This document shows positions 46,285-55,136 of a DNA stretch of 64,000 nucleotides, piece after piece; position 1 is the stretch's first letter; every line of letters begins with the position of its first letter. This stretch comes from Gammaproteobacteria bacterium (GTDB lineage Bacteria; Pseudomonadota; Gammaproteobacteria; JASBUN01), in contig JASBUN010000031.1 in assembly GCA_030147845.1 (NCBI GenBank), positions 26,158 through 90,157 on the forward strand, read 5' to 3'. Under the pieces are notes generated by a model that had not been told where the DNA came from, did no database searches, and saw only the letters and a program-made list of their open reading frames with translations. A program made the position numbers and the translations under genes.

Positions 46285-46771
46285 TTATTTGTCTATATGA
46301 ATCAGGCCTTGCGCCTGGTTTTGCGTTTCTGGCGGCAAAAAACGCCCGCCGCCGTTCGCGCGAGGACAATTTACGCGTTTCGCAGTGCCGTGGCCTGTGC
46401 AAAAAATTTCCCTCGGACGGACAAACTCAGCGCAGGTTAACGTCGTCTGTGCCGCGACGATCGAATCAACGCTCTGGCATTTGCCCTACCAAGCATAATG
46501 TATTCATCATCACCCCTTACCCGAGTCACTCGGATTTCGGCCGTCGCCACTCGCCTTGGCACACATGAAACCGTGGCCGCCAGCCACATTGGGCATGACG
46601 CGATCGTTTCGGCACACATAAATCCGTCCGCGTTTGCAATATAGACATAGTTGGGTACTGCGCAGGTAGGCACGGTGTCAGCCGTGCATAACCCAGCAAA
46701 TAGAAGACACCACTCGCCGTACAAACGCTCGCAACTCACGACCAGCCGGAACCAGCCCCAGGTATGACTGA
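46285..46771. other. Gene-poor stretch after tRNA-Asn
   Basis: About 490 bases. A minus-strand reading (46437-46784, 115 codons) is unusually cysteine-rich and contains PNYVYIANADG, reminiscent of a beta-propeller lactonase blade, but it has no ribosome-binding site and overlaps the neighbouring gene. Possibly a relic; not called as a gene. Confidence 0.45.
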
Positions 46772-47281
46772 CTACCAGGGCCAACCGAGCGGAGGACGTT
46801 GCCAGTCGATGACCTGTCCATTCGGGGAGACCGTCACGGAACCACTGCCAATATTGGCGTAGTGGTAATAAAGAATGGTGTTGCCATTGAGCTGAAATTG
46901 ACGGCTGGGCTGACCGAGTATGTTTTTGACCTCGGTGGCCGTCAAATTACGGTCCACGGCCCGCCACGCCTTGCGCAGGGTGTCTTTGGAAACGCCACGG
47001 TACGCCGCCGCCGTCGACTTCGTCGGCGCCTGTGCGTTCGATTCGGATCGGACGTTAGGGTTGTCGGCGGGTAACTTGGACGGAGGTACCTTCTCCAACT
47101 CGGCAACCTTGCGCTCTAGTTGCTCGACCCGGTGTGTGAGTACCTGCACTTGCTGCCGCAATGCGGCCACATCCTCTCCGGCTGCATGCGCCGGCATGGC
47201 CGCTAGCAGTGGGAGCACAGTCGATAAAACGAACACGGCCGCCACCGCAACACCATTTCGCTGTAACGCATTTATGTACAT
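46772..47281 (-). CDS. Periplasmic coiled-coil protein with SmpA/BamE-like domain
   Basis: 169 aa. Signal peptide (residues 1-34, cleavage near AHA-AG), then a coiled coil (VAALRQQVQVLTHRVEQLERKVAELEK), a Ser/Ala/Pro linker and a C-terminal domain WRAVDRNLTATEVKNILGQPSRQFQLNGNTILYYHY. That last pattern resembles the SmpA/BamE fold. It lies 51 bases downstream of the porin-cytochrome gene on the same strand, with a strong hairpin in between, and is probably its operon partner. Function unknown. Confidence 0.8.
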   Translation of the reverse strand: MYINALQRNGVAVAAVFVLSTVLPLLAAMPAHAAGEDVAALRQQVQVLTHRVEQLERKVAELEKVPPSKLPADNPNVRSESNAQAPTKSTAAAYRGVSKDTLRKAWRAVDRNLTATEVKNILGQPSRQFQLNGNTILYYHYANIGSGSVTVSPNGQVIDWQRPPLGWPW

Positions 47282-47297
47282 GGATATCTCTTAAGCC

Positions 47298-47323
47298 GAA
47301 GGGCCGGCTCTCGCCGGCCCTTC
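47298..47323 (-). promoter_or_regulatory. Strong intercistronic hairpin
   Basis: Perfect 11-bp stem GAAGGGCCGGC (47298-47308) and GCCGGCCCTTC (47313-47323) with a 4-base loop, between the porin-cytochrome stop and the next start. No T-tract on the coding strand, so it is more likely an mRNA-stabilising or processing element than a full terminator. Confidence 0.6.
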
Positions 47324-47332
47324 GCCGTCCAC

Positions 47333-48628
47333 CTAGAAGGCCAGCAATATATTCAGATACAGGGTGTTGTTGTCCGAGGCATTCGTGCTGGTACCATCGA
47401 ACTTGTTGTAGGCAACATATTGCAAGGAGAACTTGGTATTCAACCAGGGCAGCCAGTCCGCCTGAAGCGTGACATAGGAACTGTCCGGCTGGGTTCCCGG
47501 AGAGCCGTATGCGGCTAGACTGTCTCCTGATATGGCCGAGTATCCGGCACCCAAGCCGTAGTGGCGCTCATAATACCAATCGCCATTGACATTGAAGAAA
47601 TTCACATGGTGACTGGCATCGCCTGGAGCGGTTGCATTCAACGTCTGATTTTCGTGAATATAGTTGGCTCGCAACTCCCACAAGTTCGGACCGCTGAATT
47701 TCTGGTACTGCGCATCGACACCCGTATCGGTATAGGTGTCGTTGGTTGGCTTGCCCGCCGGATGATAGTGTGCGTGGAAGCCGAACGTGCCGACTTCCCA
47801 GCTACCATTGGCAATGTCATCGCTCCAGGCGAGACGCCAATACGGGGCCGCGCCAACGAGCGCATCGTCTCTCGATCCCGGCCCATTCGGGTCGTTCTGA
47901 CGTGCCGTGCGATAAAACGAAACTACGCCGTACAGGTGGTTATTCCACATGGCGTACGGACCCACACCCACCGAATTCATCATAACGGTATTACCGTTGC
48001 TGAGAAACGGCGACGCAGTCGGTGTCGCTGACGTATCGGAACCGATAAACGGGAAACTGTACGCAGGCGTGCTATTCCACAAATCCTCCACTGTCGGTCC
48101 ATTGTTCAGCGTGATGCCATACGATAGGTTCTTGCCGCTAAGCACCGTATTGTTGGCATAACGGATATCGGTCATATCCATCATGAACTTACCCATTTCC
48201 TGGTTATACGTAAACTGCAGGAACGTGCCGATATGCCGAGTAATTTCCCCCGCCAGATATACACCCAACTCTTGGGGGAAGTTGACATCCGGATTTTGGT
48301 GTCCTGCCACGCCCTTGTTGGTACGTGTCATTCCGGTCTGCATCACGAGCGATAGCGGCATTACGTCGTTCAGCGACAGACCGGGTTCGGTCTGTCCCGA
48401 TGCCGCCGCAACTTGCTTGATATTGGTTAAGGTATAGCCGTTGAGCTTGAAACTTCGCCCAAACGACGTCAGCGCGGGATAAACCGTGTGACACGCGGCA
48501 CACGACAACCCGGTTTGCCGTGCAAAACTTGGTACCGCCTGCGCTGTCATAGACGTCAATACGAACGACACAGCCACCGTTGCATAAAAGACGAGCCGTG
48601 ATGCTCGCCCCAAGCGTAGATATTTCAT
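47333..48628 (-). CDS. Outer-membrane porin-cytochrome c fusion, Cyc2-like
   Basis: 431-aa exported protein (signal peptide about 1-31). The mature N-terminus, AVPSFARQTGLSCAACH, matches the pattern AxPxFARQTxxxCxxCH that I associate with Cyc2 iron oxidases, with a single haem site (CAACH, 43-47). The remaining 370 residues are rich in alternating polar/aromatic strands and end in Phe (NILLAF), as outer-membrane beta-barrels do. Cyc2 proteins oxidise Fe(II) outside the cell and carry the electron through their own barrel. Related porin-cytochromes of unproven function share this design, so Fe(II) oxidation is inference. ATG 48628 has GGGAGG at proper spacing; the longer reading starts 15 bases earlier. 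Confidence 0.85.
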   Translation of the reverse strand: MKYLRLGRASRLVFYATVAVSFVLTSMTAQAVPSFARQTGLSCAACHTVYPALTSFGRSFKLNGYTLTNIKQVAAASGQTEPGLSLNDVMPLSLVMQTGMTRTNKGVAGHQNPDVNFPQELGVYLAGEITRHIGTFLQFTYNQEMGKFMMDMTDIRYANNTVLSGKNLSYGITLNNGPTVEDLWNSTPAYSFPFIGSDTSATPTASPFLSNGNTVMMNSVGVGPYAMWNNHLYGVVSFYRTARQNDPNGPGSRDDALVGAAPYWRLAWSDDIANGSWEVGTFGFHAHYHPAGKPTNDTYTDTGVDAQYQKFSGPNLWELRANYIHENQTLNATAPGDASHHVNFFNVNGDWYYERHYGLGAGYSAISGDSLAAYGSPGTQPDSSYVTLQADWLPWLNTKFSLQYVAYNKFDGTSTNASDNNTLYLNILLAF

Positions 48629-48772
48629 TGGTAGACCTCCCATTTACAGTACTTAACGAAACACAAGGTATGCAGTTGCACGCCTCGCTTCCAAACATGA
48701 TCGGCCCCTCACATCTACTCCGCGGGCGCAACTCGGCGCCGGGTTTTCGCAACGATTTACTTTTTATATCGC

Positions 48773-48800
48773 GTTATATAAATGCTAAGTTTCACCGCAA
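48773..48800 (-). promoter_or_regulatory. Possible promoter of porin-cytochrome gene
   Basis: Minus strand: TTGCGG (-35, complement of 48795-48800), 16-base spacer, TATAAC (-10, complement of 48773-48778). Leader of about 140 bases before ATG 48628. The -35 is weak. Confidence 0.35.
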
Positions 48801-48971
48801 AGAGCCGCAACAAAACCGCCTGGTTAGATGCGTCACGGCTGACGCAGATCAATTCTTCAGCTCGCAATAAAAACGAACCTCACCGATCGTCGCGCATAAC
48901 AATGCACGCGTGGCAACGATCATCGGTATGTCCGCTGAACGACGAATATTGGAATGGGTTCAAACGAAAGG

Positions 48972-49001
48972 AACGTAGCCGCGATGATCGGCGGCTACGT
49001 T
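48972..49001 (-). terminator. Hairpin downstream of galU
   Basis: Perfect 11-bp inverted repeat AACGTAGCCGC/GCGGCTACGTT with an 8-base loop, 18 bases after the galU stop; a T-rich CCTTTCGTTT follows on the coding strand. Confidence 0.7.
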
Positions 49002-49019
49002 ATAACAACGTGGAGTGGA

Positions 49020-49898
49020 TCAGACTTCCAGATTCTTGAGGTAAGCGCGGAATGGTTCGCCGAGTTCGTGATGCTTCAACGCAAACTCGACCGTTGCACT
49101 CAAGTAACCCAGCTTATTACCGCAGTCAAAACGCTTGCCTTCGTATTCATAGGCAAGCACACGCTCTTCGCGCAACAGGCTGGCAATAGCGTCCGTAAGC
49201 TGGATTTCGCCACCAGCACCGTGGGGCGTGTCAGCCAACAACTCAAATATTCTTGGCGTCAAAATATAACGCCCGACCACACCTAAGTTCGACGGCGCAT
49301 CGGCAGGCGCGGGCTTTTCGACGATTTTCTCAACAGCGCTGAGTCGTTCATCGACGCGCTGCGTCTTAACGATACCGTATTTGTCGGTATCGCCTGGATC
49401 CACCTCCTCGACGGCGATGATACTCGACTGCTGTTCGGCAAACTCTTCCGCCATCTGCTGTAGGCAGGTCTTGGCGCCGCCATCAATAAGATCATCGGCA
49501 AGCAATATGGCGAACGGTTCGTTTCCGACTACCGCACGAGCGCAATAGACCGCATGCCCGAGCCCCAGAGGACGCGGCTGACGGATAAATACCGCGCTGA
49601 CCCGTTCCGGTAAAATGTCGCGCACTTCCTCCAAACGCTTGAGCTTGCCGGCCGCTTCCAACTCCATTTCCAGCTCGAAGGACACATCGAAATGATCGGC
49701 AATCGCCCGCTTGCCGCGCCCAGTGACAAAAATCAGCTGGTCACAACCCGCCGCCATCGCTTCCTCCGCGGCATACTGAATCAGCGGCTTGTCGACTATG
49801 GGCAGCATCTCCTTGGGACTGGCTTTGGTGGCTGGCAAAAATCGGGTCCCGAGTCCGCCGACCGGGAACACTGCTTTGTGGATTAGCCCTCGCTTCAT
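49020..49898 (-). CDS. galU: UTP-glucose-1-phosphate uridylyltransferase
   Basis: Makes UDP-glucose, precursor of UDP-glucuronate, LPS core and polysaccharides; 292 aa. Nucleotide-binding [37 protein letters not shown], then [15 protein letters not shown] and a sugar-site [14 protein letters not shown]. Neighbours are a UDP-uronate epimerase and a phosphoheptose isomerase, so the region serves surface polysaccharide synthesis. Confidence 0.97.
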   Translation of the reverse strand: MKRGLIHKAVFPVGGLGTRFLPATKASPKEMLPIVDKPLIQYAAEEAMAAGCDQLIFVTGRGKRAIADHFDVSFELEMELEAAGKLKRLEEVRDILPERVSAVFIRQPRPLGLGHAVYCARAVVGNEPFAILLADDLIDGGAKTCLQQMAEEFAEQQSSIIAVEEVDPGDTDKYGIVKTQRVDERLSAVEKIVEKPAPADAPSNLGVVGRYILTPRIFELLADTPHGAGGEIQLTDAIASLLREERVLAYEYEGKRFDCGNKLGYLSATVEFALKHHELGEPFRAYLKNLEV

Positions 49899-49977
49899 TT
49901 CACACCCTGTAACCTAGTGAACACGCCCTTGTAATTGTAGAGTGCGGGCGGCAAGCTTCAACCGTACGCACCCGTCC

Positions 49978-50988
49978 TTAGTTGCCGCCGTAATATGATT
50001 TGTACCATTCCACGAATCGCTCGATACCATGTTCGACCGAGGTATTTGGCTTGAATCCGACCGCCGCATCCAGCGCCGAGGTGTCGGCCTGAGTGGCTGC
50101 AACGTCGCCCGGCTGCATCGGCAGCAGGTCGAGCTCCGCCTTCTTGCCCAGACATTGTTCCAATACTTCAATATAACGCATCAGTTTGACCGGCGTGTTA
50201 TTGCCAATATTGAACACCGCGTACGGCGCATAACTGGTGGCAGGATCCGGGCGATCACCGTCCCATGACGGATCCGGCTTGGCCGGGCGATCGATAACGC
50301 GTATGACACCTTCAACGATGTCGTCTATATAGGTGAAATCCCGTACCATCTCGCCACGATTGAATACCGGTATAGCCTCGTTCTCCAGGATGCCCTTGGT
50401 GAACTTGAACAAGGCCATGTCCGGTCGGCCCCAGGGGCCATAAACGGTAAAGAATCGTAAACCCGTACAAGCCAAACCGTAGAGATGCGCATAACTGTGC
50501 GCCATCAACTCGTTCGCCTTTTTGCTCGCCGCGTACAGCGAAACCGGATGATCGACGTTGTCATGCTCCGAAAATGGCAGATGCGTATTCGCACCGTAGA
50601 CCGAGCTAGACGACGCGAATACCAAGTGGCCGACACGCGAATGCCGGCAGCCTTCGAGAATATTGGCGAAACCCACCAAGTTCGCGTCGACGTAAGCGCT
50701 GGGATTTTCGATCGAGTGCCGGACCCCGGCTTGCGCCGCCAAATTCATGACCGCGTCGAAACGATGTTCCTGGAACAGTCGCTGCATGCCATCACGATCG
50801 GCGATATCAAGACGTTGAAACATGAAATTATCATGATCCTGAAAACGCTCCAATCGCGCCTTTTTCAAGTTGACGTCATAATAATCGTTGAGATTATCGA
50901 CCCCATAGACCGAATCGCCTCGTTCTAATAACCGCATGGCGAGCGTCGAACCGATAAATCCGGCAACGCCGGTAATCATAACTTTCAT
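49978..50988 (-). CDS. UDP-glucuronate 4-epimerase-like NAD-dependent epimerase
   Basis: 336-aa extended SDR enzyme. NAD motif TGVAGFIG (residues 6-13), [19 protein letters not shown], catalytic YAASKKANE (Tyr-x3-Lys) and [21 protein letters not shown]. The [18 protein letters not shown] stretch is typical of the UDP-glucuronate 4-epimerase (CapD/WbnF-like) subfamily making UDP-galacturonate, rather than GalE. Upstream of galU by 79 bases on the same strand. Confidence 0.93.
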   Translation of the reverse strand: MKVMITGVAGFIGSTLAMRLLERGDSVYGVDNLNDYYDVNLKKARLERFQDHDNFMFQRLDIADRDGMQRLFQEHRFDAVMNLAAQAGVRHSIENPSAYVDANLVGFANILEGCRHSRVGHLVFASSSSVYGANTHLPFSEHDNVDHPVSLYAASKKANELMAHSYAHLYGLACTGLRFFTVYGPWGRPDMALFKFTKGILENEAIPVFNRGEMVRDFTYIDDIVEGVIRVIDRPAKPDPSWDGDRPDPATSYAPYAVFNIGNNTPVKLMRYIEVLEQCLGKKAELDLLPMQPGDVAATQADTSALDAAVGFKPNTSVEHGIERFVEWYKSYYGGN

Positions 50989-51070
50989 TTTATTTCCCGC
51001 TAGCTCCTGTCAGGCGACTTTTTCTGAAGCCGCACCCACCGCCGGCATACGCCGCGGCCCACATAAAATG

Positions 51071-51646
51071 TTACGAAGATTCTGAAAATACCTGCTCGAC
51101 ACTGTCGCACAGTATATGTCCGATCAGGATATGCATCTCTTGTATTCGAGCCGTGTCGAGTCCGGGCACGATGACGCTCAAGTCGCATAGACCGGCCATT
51201 TTGCCGCCATCGCGCCCGAGTAAGCCGATCGTTACCGCGTTTTGCTGCTTCGCTGCCTGCATTGCACGCATTACGTTTTCACTATTGCCCGAGGTAGACA
51301 ACCCCACCAAGACGTCACCACGGCGCACTACTCCTTCCACCTGCCGGCGAAAAACGTCATCAAAACCGTAGTCGTTCCCGATCGCGGTCACAAGCGACGT
51401 ATTAGCCGACAGCGCCGCGGAATGCAGCGCCGGGCGCTCACGCTTGAAGCGCCCGACCAATTCAGCCGCGAGGTGCTCGGCGTCAGATGCGCTACCACCA
51501 TTTCCGCACCAAAACACCGCATTCCCCGCCTGCAAGCAAGCGACCATGCGCGTAGCCGCGTCTTCGATACTACCGCTGAGTTCGCCGCGAACCCGTTCCA
51601 ACAGCCGTGCGTGCTCTTCGAATGCTACAAGCATCGCGTCGTTCAT
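51071..51646 (-). CDS. SIS-domain phosphoheptose isomerase (GmhA/DiaA family)
   Basis: 191 aa. SIS fold with [20 protein letters not shown], the Ser/Asp substrate loops, [31 protein letters not shown] and the C-terminal [16 protein letters not shown] helix containing the His that binds zinc in GmhA. Converts sedoheptulose-7-phosphate for ADP-heptose/LPS core synthesis; DiaA, a DnaA-binding paralogue, is the main alternative. ATG 51646 overlaps the stop of the Fe-S gene (ATGA); the longer reading lies inside that gene. Confidence 0.9.
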   Translation of the reverse strand: MNDAMLVAFEEHARLLERVRGELSGSIEDAATRMVACLQAGNAVFWCGNGGSASDAEHLAAELVGRFKRERPALHSAALSANTSLVTAIGNDYGFDDVFRRQVEGVVRRGDVLVGLSTSGNSENVMRAMQAAKQQNAVTIGLLGRDGGKMAGLCDLSVIVPGLDTARIQEMHILIGHILCDSVEQVFSESS

Positions 51647-52989
51647 ATCCCCACCCCCTGGCGTGCGGCGTTTGCTGAATCCGACAAACGCTCGGCCAGC
51701 AGCGTTATTGGATGTATCACACGCAAATTCATGCCGCGACGGCGAGCGCTGTCCTCGATATGCATGAGACAACCAAGATTGGAGCTAACCAGCACCTCGG
51801 CGCCAGACTGCTGAATCGCGTCCAGCGTGCGCTGCACAAAATGATCCGCAGCCTCGGTGTGCGTAAGCATGTGCGTCCCGGCCGCGCCGCAACAAGGTAG
51901 ATCCTGGTTCGCCTGCACGAGTTCGGCCGCTTGTAGCTGACCGAGCAATTGCCGCACGCGATCCGGTTGTTTCAATACATTCTTCAACGTACACGGCGTA
52001 TGCACGAAGATACGCTCATTGCGTCGCGAATCAGCGCCAAGCGCCGACCAATCGAGCGCACCGACGAAGTCGCTAATATCGACCACCTGGTCACCGAACC
52101 CGGTTGCGCGATGATCGACCGCACCGGCCTCGGCGCACCCATAACGCGACAGCACTGCGGCGCAACCGCTCGCGACGCTTACTATCGCATCCACGGATTC
52201 GCTGAACGCACGTAGGTTGCGCGCCGCTAGCGCTTCATAAGACTTACGGCGTCCCGCATGCAGATCGATGGCGCCGCAACACGTTTGTTTACTAGGCACG
52301 AATACTCCGTATCCGCTCTGACGCAGCACATAAATGGCCGAATTCAGTGTGACGCGATCAAACAGGTTGGCGACACAGCCGGTGAATAGCGCCACCCTGC
52401 CGTGTTCTTGCCCTTGCGCCGGATAAAACGTGCGCCAGCCAAATGGCCAACCGATACGACTCACTAGCGCGTCGGCGCGCTGTAAACCGAACACTTGCGG
52501 TAGACCAAGGCGGCGCGCCAACCATTGCAGGCCGCTGCGGCGATATAAGGCCATGCACGCGCCCGCAGTATAAAGCCGCGCACGACCCCGTACCAAGCGT
52601 GCGACCCAATCCGCCAGCGCGTGCGTAGGCGGCGAACCGTCCTGCAACAGCGTCCGGACATCGTCAATGATGCGTTGATAGGGGACGTGCGCCGGGCACA
52701 TTTTCTCGCACGCCATGCACGACAGACAATGCTCTAGATGATGGCTTGCGGACGTGCTAGCGCTTAGCTTGCCGTCCGCCAACGCCCGCGCCAAGGCGAT
52801 GCGCCCGCGTGGTGATTCGGCTTCGTTGCGGGTGTCAGTATAGGTCGGGCAGACCGGCAGGCACATGCCGCAAGCGACACAGGTATCCGCGTCGCGCGCC
52901 AGGCGGCGCGCCAGAGCGCTGGATTCCGGGTCGGGATGGTTCAATTCAGCACCCACACCGTGGCGCAAAGTGACATCGCACGCGGGCAT
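51643..52989 (-). CDS. GlcF-like [4Fe-4S] iron-sulfur subunit
   Basis: 448 aa. Two N-terminal 4Fe-4S motifs ([20 protein letters not shown] and [14 protein letters not shown]) are followed by two CCG-type domains ([11 protein letters not shown] and [10 protein letters not shown]), the layout of the glycolate oxidase iron-sulfur subunit GlcF. The FAD subunits GlcD and GlcE are not adjacent, so its dehydrogenase partner is elsewhere or different (GlpC/LldF-like proteins share the design). Translationally coupled to the SIS isomerase, an odd pairing. Confidence 0.9.
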   Translation of the reverse strand: MPACDVTLRHGVGAELNHPDPESSALARRLARDADTCVACGMCLPVCPTYTDTRNEAESPRGRIALARALADGKLSASTSASHHLEHCLSCMACEKMCPAHVPYQRIIDDVRTLLQDGSPPTHALADWVARLVRGRARLYTAGACMALYRRSGLQWLARRLGLPQVFGLQRADALVSRIGWPFGWRTFYPAQGQEHGRVALFTGCVANLFDRVTLNSAIYVLRQSGYGVFVPSKQTCCGAIDLHAGRRKSYEALAARNLRAFSESVDAIVSVASGCAAVLSRYGCAEAGAVDHRATGFGDQVVDISDFVGALDWSALGADSRRNERIFVHTPCTLKNVLKQPDRVRQLLGQLQAAELVQANQDLPCCGAAGTHMLTHTEAADHFVQRTLDAIQQSGAEVLVSSNLGCLMHIEDSARRRGMNLRVIHPITLLAERLSDSANAARQGVGI

Positions 52990-53044
52990 GTCTGCAATTC
53001 ACACATTAGTCGGGACGATAGCACGATCGAACATATTTGCGGAT

Positions 53045-53190
53045 TAACAGGTTGCTGAAAAACCCTCGGGCGGCGCCATGCGGCGTTGGAAAACGGCTCA
53101 AAATGCTCATTTACTGACGTGTAAGCTGCGCTTTCTCACCGTTTTCCGACTTGTCTGGCATCCACCGGAGACTTTTTCAACAACCTGTTA
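53045..53190. mobile_element. MITE-like inverted-repeat element, 146 bp
   Basis: Terminal inverted repeats: TAACAGGTTGCTGAAAAA on the left and the complement of TAACAGGTTGTTGAAAAA on the right (17 of 18 matching). A second inverted pair lies inside (GTTGGAAAACGG with CCGTTTTCCGAC). No coding capacity. Ends in TA, which may be a TA target duplication as in Tc1/IS630-type elements. It sits 55 bases upstream of the GlcF-like start. Confidence 0.8.
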
Positions 53191-53233
53191 GGGCCGGGTC
53201 AGAGAAAGCGCCCGGAAGCTTGACGCCCGAGCG

Positions 53234-53767
53234 TCAGCGGGTATGCTCCAAGAAGTTTACACTTACATTTATTTCGGTGCAATTACCGGCAATATTGAGC
53301 AAAATCGCCACTCGTTCCTTGCCTGTTCGCGCGCGACAAATGCCATCGTAACCCGCCATGATGCCCTCGACAATGCGTATACGATCGCCGGGCCGGATCT
53401 CGGTATCCGGTAATCGGTGCACACCGTCGTCGTCAGCATGATGCCGTAAGCGGGTAATCAGCTCGCGTCCGACACGCGCCGGCTCACCGCCGAACTCCAC
53501 CAGCCCGGTGACACCGTAGGTGGAACGGATCGGGCCCCAATCATCGCTGTGTTGGTTCAAATGGATGAATAAATAGCGTGGAAACATCGCTTCCACTACG
53601 CCAACGTATACCCCGCGTTGTCGCTTGCGATTACAGATAAGGGGTAGAAACACCTCGTAATCCTGACGCGCGAGGTTATTCCGAGCCACTTTCTCTTGGC
53701 GCGGCTTCGAAAATACCAAGTACCACTCTCGTCCGAGTGGCGCTGCGTTGGGACGGTCCATATTCAT
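53234..53767 (-). CDS. rfaH: Transcription antitermination protein RfaH
   Basis: NusG paralogue that lets RNA polymerase read long surface-polysaccharide operons carrying ops sites; about 177 aa. NGN domain REWYLVFSKPRQEKVARNNLARQDYEVFLPL, then FPRYLFIHLNQ, DWGPIRSTYGVTGLVEFGGEPA, and the KOW-type C-domain GDRIRIVEGIMAGYDGI. ATG 53767 (or 53761) starts just before the NGN domain; the longer reading overlaps a terminator. Its position near LPS genes fits. Confidence 0.9.
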   Translation of the reverse strand: MNMDRPNAAPLGREWYLVFSKPRQEKVARNNLARQDYEVFLPLICNRKRQRGVYVGVVEAMFPRYLFIHLNQHSDDWGPIRSTYGVTGLVEFGGEPARVGRELITRLRHHADDDGVHRLPDTEIRPGDRIRIVEGIMAGYDGICRARTGKERVAILLNIAGNCTEINVSVNFLEHTR

Positions 53768-53870
53768 ATGCAAAATACCGGCGGCATCATTGATAAGGAT
53801 GACACAAGGTCGCCCTGGAAGATACATCGGCGCCGCCAGCGTGGGCTTTAGCTCGAACCCTCCGCGGCAT

Positions 53871-53901
53871 AAAAAGCAACGGGGCCCAAGACCCCGTTGC
53901 T
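53871..53901 (-). terminator. Terminator between comEA-like gene and rfaH
   Basis: Minus strand: GCAACGGGG-N6-CCCCGTTGC stem followed by TTTTT, 13 bases after the comEA-like stop. Confidence 0.85.
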
Positions 53902-53913
53902 TCCCCGACCACA

Positions 53914-54195
53914 TTATTTGCCGCTTAAATCGGTCCTTAGACGGATACTCGCGCGATTATCATCGACGATCTTTTGACCAATACCTTTGACCATGGCCAA
54001 ATCATCAACGGATTTGAAGGGCCCGTTTTTAGCTCGATAGGCGACGATCGCCTCTGCTTTGCTCGCCCCTACGCCTTTAAGCGCAGCGGCGATGTTCGCG
54101 GCATTGGCATGATTAATATCGACCGGATCTGCGTACACCAGACCGCTGCCGGCTAGCAGCGTGAATACCAAAACAACGGAACGGACAATAGACAT
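53914..54195 (-). CDS. ComEA-like helix-hairpin-helix DNA-binding protein
   Basis: 93 aa with an N-terminal signal (residues 1-22, cleavage near VYA-DP), so periplasmic. The mature protein is one ComEA HhH pair: DINHANAANIAAALKGVGASKAEAIVAYR, then SVDDLAMVKGIGQKIVDDN. Such proteins bind incoming DNA during natural transformation, though many are of untested function. Confidence 0.92.
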   Translation of the reverse strand: MSIVRSVVLVFTLLAGSGLVYADPVDINHANAANIAAALKGVGASKAEAIVAYRAKNGPFKSVDDLAMVKGIGQKIVDDNRASIRLRTDLSGK

Positions 54196-54313
54196 GTTTG
54201 ACTCCTTTCAAAACAACATTCCCTGAAATCAGCGGGACGTAGGCCACCCCGCTCGAGCAGCACGCGCCCGCATGCTGCAATCCGCACCTATGATAAGAAT
54301 CCGAGCATGAATG

Positions 54314-55030
54314 TCAAACAGCGAGATCGGCTTCGATAGAGCGCAAAACGGCAACGGGATCGTCCGCCTGCGTCACCGGGCGTCCCATAACCAAGTAGCT
54401 GCTGCCCGCGGCGATCGCCTGGCGCGGTGACATTACCCGTTTTTGATCGCCATGCGCACTGCCCTCCGGCCTGATCCCCGGCGTCACCAACAGAAACCCG
54501 TCGCCGTGCGCCAGGCGTAACTCGGCCACTTCGCGCGCGGAGCATACGACGCCGTCCAAGCCGCTGTCACCGGCCAGCTTAGCGAGGCTACGTACGTGTT
54601 CCGCCGGCGTGCCATGCAGCCCGACATCGGCCAAATCCGAGCCCTCCATGCTCGTCAGCACGGTAACAGCGACCAACAGCGGTCTGTGGTCAGTACCATC
54701 GTCGAGCGCCGCACGCGCCGCTTCCATCATGCGCCGCCCGCCCAGCGCATGTACGTTGATCATCCACACGCCGAGGTCGGCCGCGGCTCGACATGCTTGG
54801 GCTACCGTATTGGGTATATCGTGAAATTTGAGATCAAGGAAAACATCGAAGCCCGCGTCGACCAGGTGCCGCACCAGCACCGGCCCCGCCCGCGTGAATA
54901 GTTCCTTACCCACCTTCACCCGGCATAGCGACGGGTCCAGACGGGACACCAGAGCCAACGCCCGATCGGCGCTAGGATAATCGAGGGCGACGATCACGCG
55001 CGGCCCCAGTATTCGTTGACCGCGATTCAT
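54314..55030 (-). CDS. pyrF: Orotidine 5'-phosphate decarboxylase
   Basis: Last step of UMP synthesis; 238 aa TIM barrel. Catalytic [10 protein letters not shown] (Asp-Lys-Asp type), VNVHALGG-like strand (MINVHALGG), VCSAREV and [20 protein letters not shown]. Downstream of lapB on the same strand, as in E. coli. Confidence 0.97.
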   Translation of the reverse strand: MNRGQRILGPRVIVALDYPSADRALALVSRLDPSLCRVKVGKELFTRAGPVLVRHLVDAGFDVFLDLKFHDIPNTVAQACRAAADLGVWMINVHALGGRRMMEAARAALDDGTDHRPLLVAVTVLTSMEGSDLADVGLHGTPAEHVRSLAKLAGDSGLDGVVCSAREVAELRLAHGDGFLLVTPGIRPEGSAHGDQKRVMSPRQAIAAGSSYLVMGRPVTQADDPVAVLRSIEADLAV

Positions 55031-55136
55031 CGGTCGCTCCTATCAGCCGCACCGCGCGCGCCGGCAGACGGCGTCCGTAACGCCATCGGACGCGGCGTGG
55101 TAACGCCGAAAAATTGCACTTGTACTGTTCGCATGA

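Larger units (their letters stand above)
48629..49019. other. Regulatory spacer between galU and porin-cytochrome gene
   Basis: About 390 bases with no gene; both flanking genes lie on the minus strand. It contains the hairpin after galU (48972-49001) and a possible promoter of the porin-cytochrome gene (48773-48800). An AT-rich near-palindrome TTTATATCGCGTTATATAAA lies at 48763-48782. Confidence 0.5.

Noticed and set aside
46437..46784. 115-codon minus-strand ORF, cysteine-rich
   Set aside because: No ribosome-binding site, overlaps the adjacent gene, and only a short propeller-like PNYVYIANADG resembles anything known.
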